A stretch of 7,239 bases of DNA from Clostridia bacterium. Lineage in GTDB: Bacteria; Bacillota; Clostridia; Oscillospirales; Acutalibacteraceae. Location of the stretch: assembly GCA_017519685.1 (NCBI GenBank), contig JAFWRV010000157.1:1-7239 (forward strand), given 5' to 3'. Below the pieces are notes generated by a model, which saw only the letters and a list, made by a program, of their open reading frames with translations, did no database searches and was not told the origin of the DNA. This document shows positions 6,582 through 7,239 of this stretch, piece after piece (the stretch's first letter is position 1; each line of letters starts with the position of its first letter). A program made the position numbers and the translations under genes.

Positions 6582-6657
6582 CGGGGTGTAGCGCAGGTGG
6601 TAGCGCGCGTGGTTTGGGACCACGAGGCCCAGAGTTCGAACCTCTGCACTCCGACCA
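6582..6657 (+). tRNA. tRNA-Pro (anticodon UGG)
   Basis: A complete 76-base cloverleaf. The acceptor stem is CGGGGTG (6582-6588) with CACTCCG (6647-6653, one G-U). The D arm is GCGC/GCGC (6591-6594, 6603-6606). The anticodon stem is CGTGG/CCACG (6608-6612, 6620-6624) with loop TTTGGGA and anticodon TGG at 6615-6617. The variable loop has five bases, and the T arm is CAGAG/CTCTG with TTCGAAC. Discriminator A6654 and an encoded CCA (6655-6657) complete it. G at position 37 fits tRNA-Pro. It reads proline codons CCA and, by wobble, other CCN codons. Its 5' end can pair with an upstream sequence (see findings), and a terminator follows directly. Confidence 0.98.
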
Positions 6658-6661
6658 CTCA

Positions 6662-6715
6662 AATCCCTTATATATCAAGGCTTTCCGAGATTTATAAGGG
6701 ATTATTTATTTTTCT
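6662..6715 (+). terminator. Intrinsic terminator of tRNA-Pro
   Basis: AATCCCTTATA (6662-6672) pairs perfectly with TATAAGGGATT (6693-6703), with additional ATC/GAT pairing inside the loop, followed by ATTTATTTTTC. It begins 5 bases after the encoded CCA end. Confidence 0.85.
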
Positions 6716-6890
6716 AAAAACGACTGAAAATCGTTAAAAAATACCATTTTTATGCAGATGAACGGATATTTTTACGGATATTTGATTTAGTGTTTTCGTC
6801 AGTAATTTCAACGGTTTATTAAGTAATGATTTTTGTAAAAAAGCGTTCAAACGGATATTTTTTGTAAAATTCCGTGAAAAACAAAAAAAT
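6716..6890. other. AT-rich non-coding stretch with short direct repeats
   Basis: No coding frame with homology or a ribosome binding site is visible between the tRNA terminator and the next terminator. The 10-mer ACGGATATTT occurs three times (6762-6771, 6774-6783, 6851-6860) and TTTTTGTAAAA twice (6830-6840, 6859-6869). No clear promoter was found. It may be plain spacer, a regulator binding region or part of an unrecognised small RNA. Confidence 0.5.
6762..6860 (+). repeat. Three direct copies of ACGGATATTT
   Basis: Exact copies lie at 6762-6771, 6774-6783 and 6851-6860. The first two are 12 bases apart (about one helical turn) and the third is 77 bases beyond the second. The function is unknown. 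Confidence 0.6.
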
Positions 6891-6937
6891 CGCCCCTGCC
6901 GTGACCTTTCATTCGGTCTGCGACAGAGGCGTTTTTT
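6884..6937. terminator. Bidirectional intrinsic terminator
   Basis: CGCC-C-CTG (6891-6898) pairs with CAG-A-GGCG (6924-6931), with further inner pairs CG/CG and GACC/GGTC. An A run lies upstream (6883-6889) and a run of six T downstream (6932-6937), so it can act on both strands. On the minus strand it would end transcription coming from the yebC fragment. On the plus strand no clear gene precedes it except the tRNA unit, which already has its own terminator. Confidence 0.8.
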
Positions 6938-6938
6938 G

Positions 6939-7061
6939 TCTGTGATGCGTCATAATAATTTCTTCCTATCTATTCGGGAATTGCCATCCTTAATACAACA
7001 GTATTTGTCTTTTTCTTCACCGAGTTCGTTCTCTCGAGAGGGTAAATCACTAATTGCTTCA
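6939..7061. other. Non-coding stretch between terminator and yebC fragment
   Basis: I see no supported gene, RNA or promoter here. In an intact gene this minus-strand region would hold the C-terminal part of YebC, but none of the frames shows it, which fits a deletion or replacement of the gene's 3' end. Confidence 0.4.
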
Positions 7062-7239
7062 CTACATGTAACAAACCGCCGTTACCTTTACATTTGCACC
7101 GCCGTGATTGACATTTAAAGAAGTTTCTGCGAAGCTTTTACTGATGTTTCCGGCGGTCCTGTTGCGGTTGTCGGTGGTAGCCTCGACGATGACGGCGACT
7201 CCGGACGGCCCGTCTCCCTCGTATGTGATCTCCTCGTAA
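7062..7239 (-). pseudogene. YebC/PmpR (TACO1)-family gene fragment, truncated; partial at right window edge
   Basis: Minus-strand frame from 7238 down to a TAG at 7064-7062, 58 residues visible. It begins [20 protein letters not shown] and continues [16 protein letters not shown], the highly conserved centre of YebC-family proteins (YEGYGPGG...DNRNRTA..R..F). These proteins act as transcriptional regulators or, in recent work on the family, as ribosome-associated translation factors. The family then normally continues with a KNGGNLG-like motif and another hundred or so residues. Here the reading frame gives [22 protein letters not shown] and stops; neither other minus frame resumes the family sequence down to 6940. 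The N-terminal part lies beyond the window. I call it a probable pseudogene or decayed copy. An assembly junction, or a genuine short variant, is the alternative. Confidence 0.6.

Noticed and set aside
6582..6657. tRNA-Pro as an attachment site for an integrative element
   Set aside because: No integrase gene and no second copy of the tRNA 3' end is present in the window.
6936..7118. 60-codon plus-strand frame in the right intergenic part
   Set aside because: It starts within the terminator's T run, has no ribosome binding site and runs antisense into the yebC fragment.

Overview
This window looks like a chromosomal segment of a Gram-positive anaerobe of the class Clostridia, most likely Ruminococcus/Oscillospiraceae-like. 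That assignment is inference from gene content and style: a tRNA-controlled T-box in front of tryptophan genes, strong AGGAGG-type ribosome binding sites, sigma-A-like promoters, a RING/zinc-ribbon/DUF2628 membrane protein, and a secreted CHAP-like enzyme with a long Thr-rich stalk. No phage, IS element, CRISPR array or rRNA was seen.

Left part (1-3137, minus strand): the start of a tryptophan operon, read right to left. A near-consensus promoter (3110-3137) leads into a T-box riboswitch. Its specifier is a UGG (Trp) codon, and it ends in a perfect 13-bp terminator hairpin. Then follow trpE, trpG (overlapping trpE by 17 bases) and trpD (cut by the left window edge). TrpE and TrpG form anthranilate synthase and TrpD adds phosphoribose to anthranilate. 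Uncharged tRNA-Trp should switch the operon on.

Middle (3200-5298, plus strand): a divergent two-gene unit. The first gene encodes a membrane protein with an N-terminal prokaryotic RING-like zinc finger, two zinc ribbons and a DUF2628-type membrane domain, function unknown. Eleven bases later comes galU (UTP-glucose-1-phosphate uridylyltransferase), followed by an intrinsic terminator.

Right-middle (5325-6398, plus strand): a single gene with its own strong promoter. It encodes an exported, membrane-anchored CHAP-like cysteine hydrolase/amidase with a Thr-rich spacer of about 115 residues.

Right part (6399-7239): mostly non-coding. It holds a hairpin, a 77-base palindromic element, a tRNA-Pro(UGG) gene whose 5' end can pair with that element, the tRNA terminator, an AT-rich stretch with three copies of ACGGATATTT, a strong bidirectional terminator, and on the minus strand a piece of a YebC/PmpR-family gene. 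The recognisable YebC homology of that piece stops abruptly before an early stop codon.

The most interesting points are the RING/zinc-ribbon/DUF2628 gene linked to galU, the mutually exclusive pairings around tRNA-Pro, the unexplained AT-rich repeat stretch before the bidirectional terminator, and the broken yebC.
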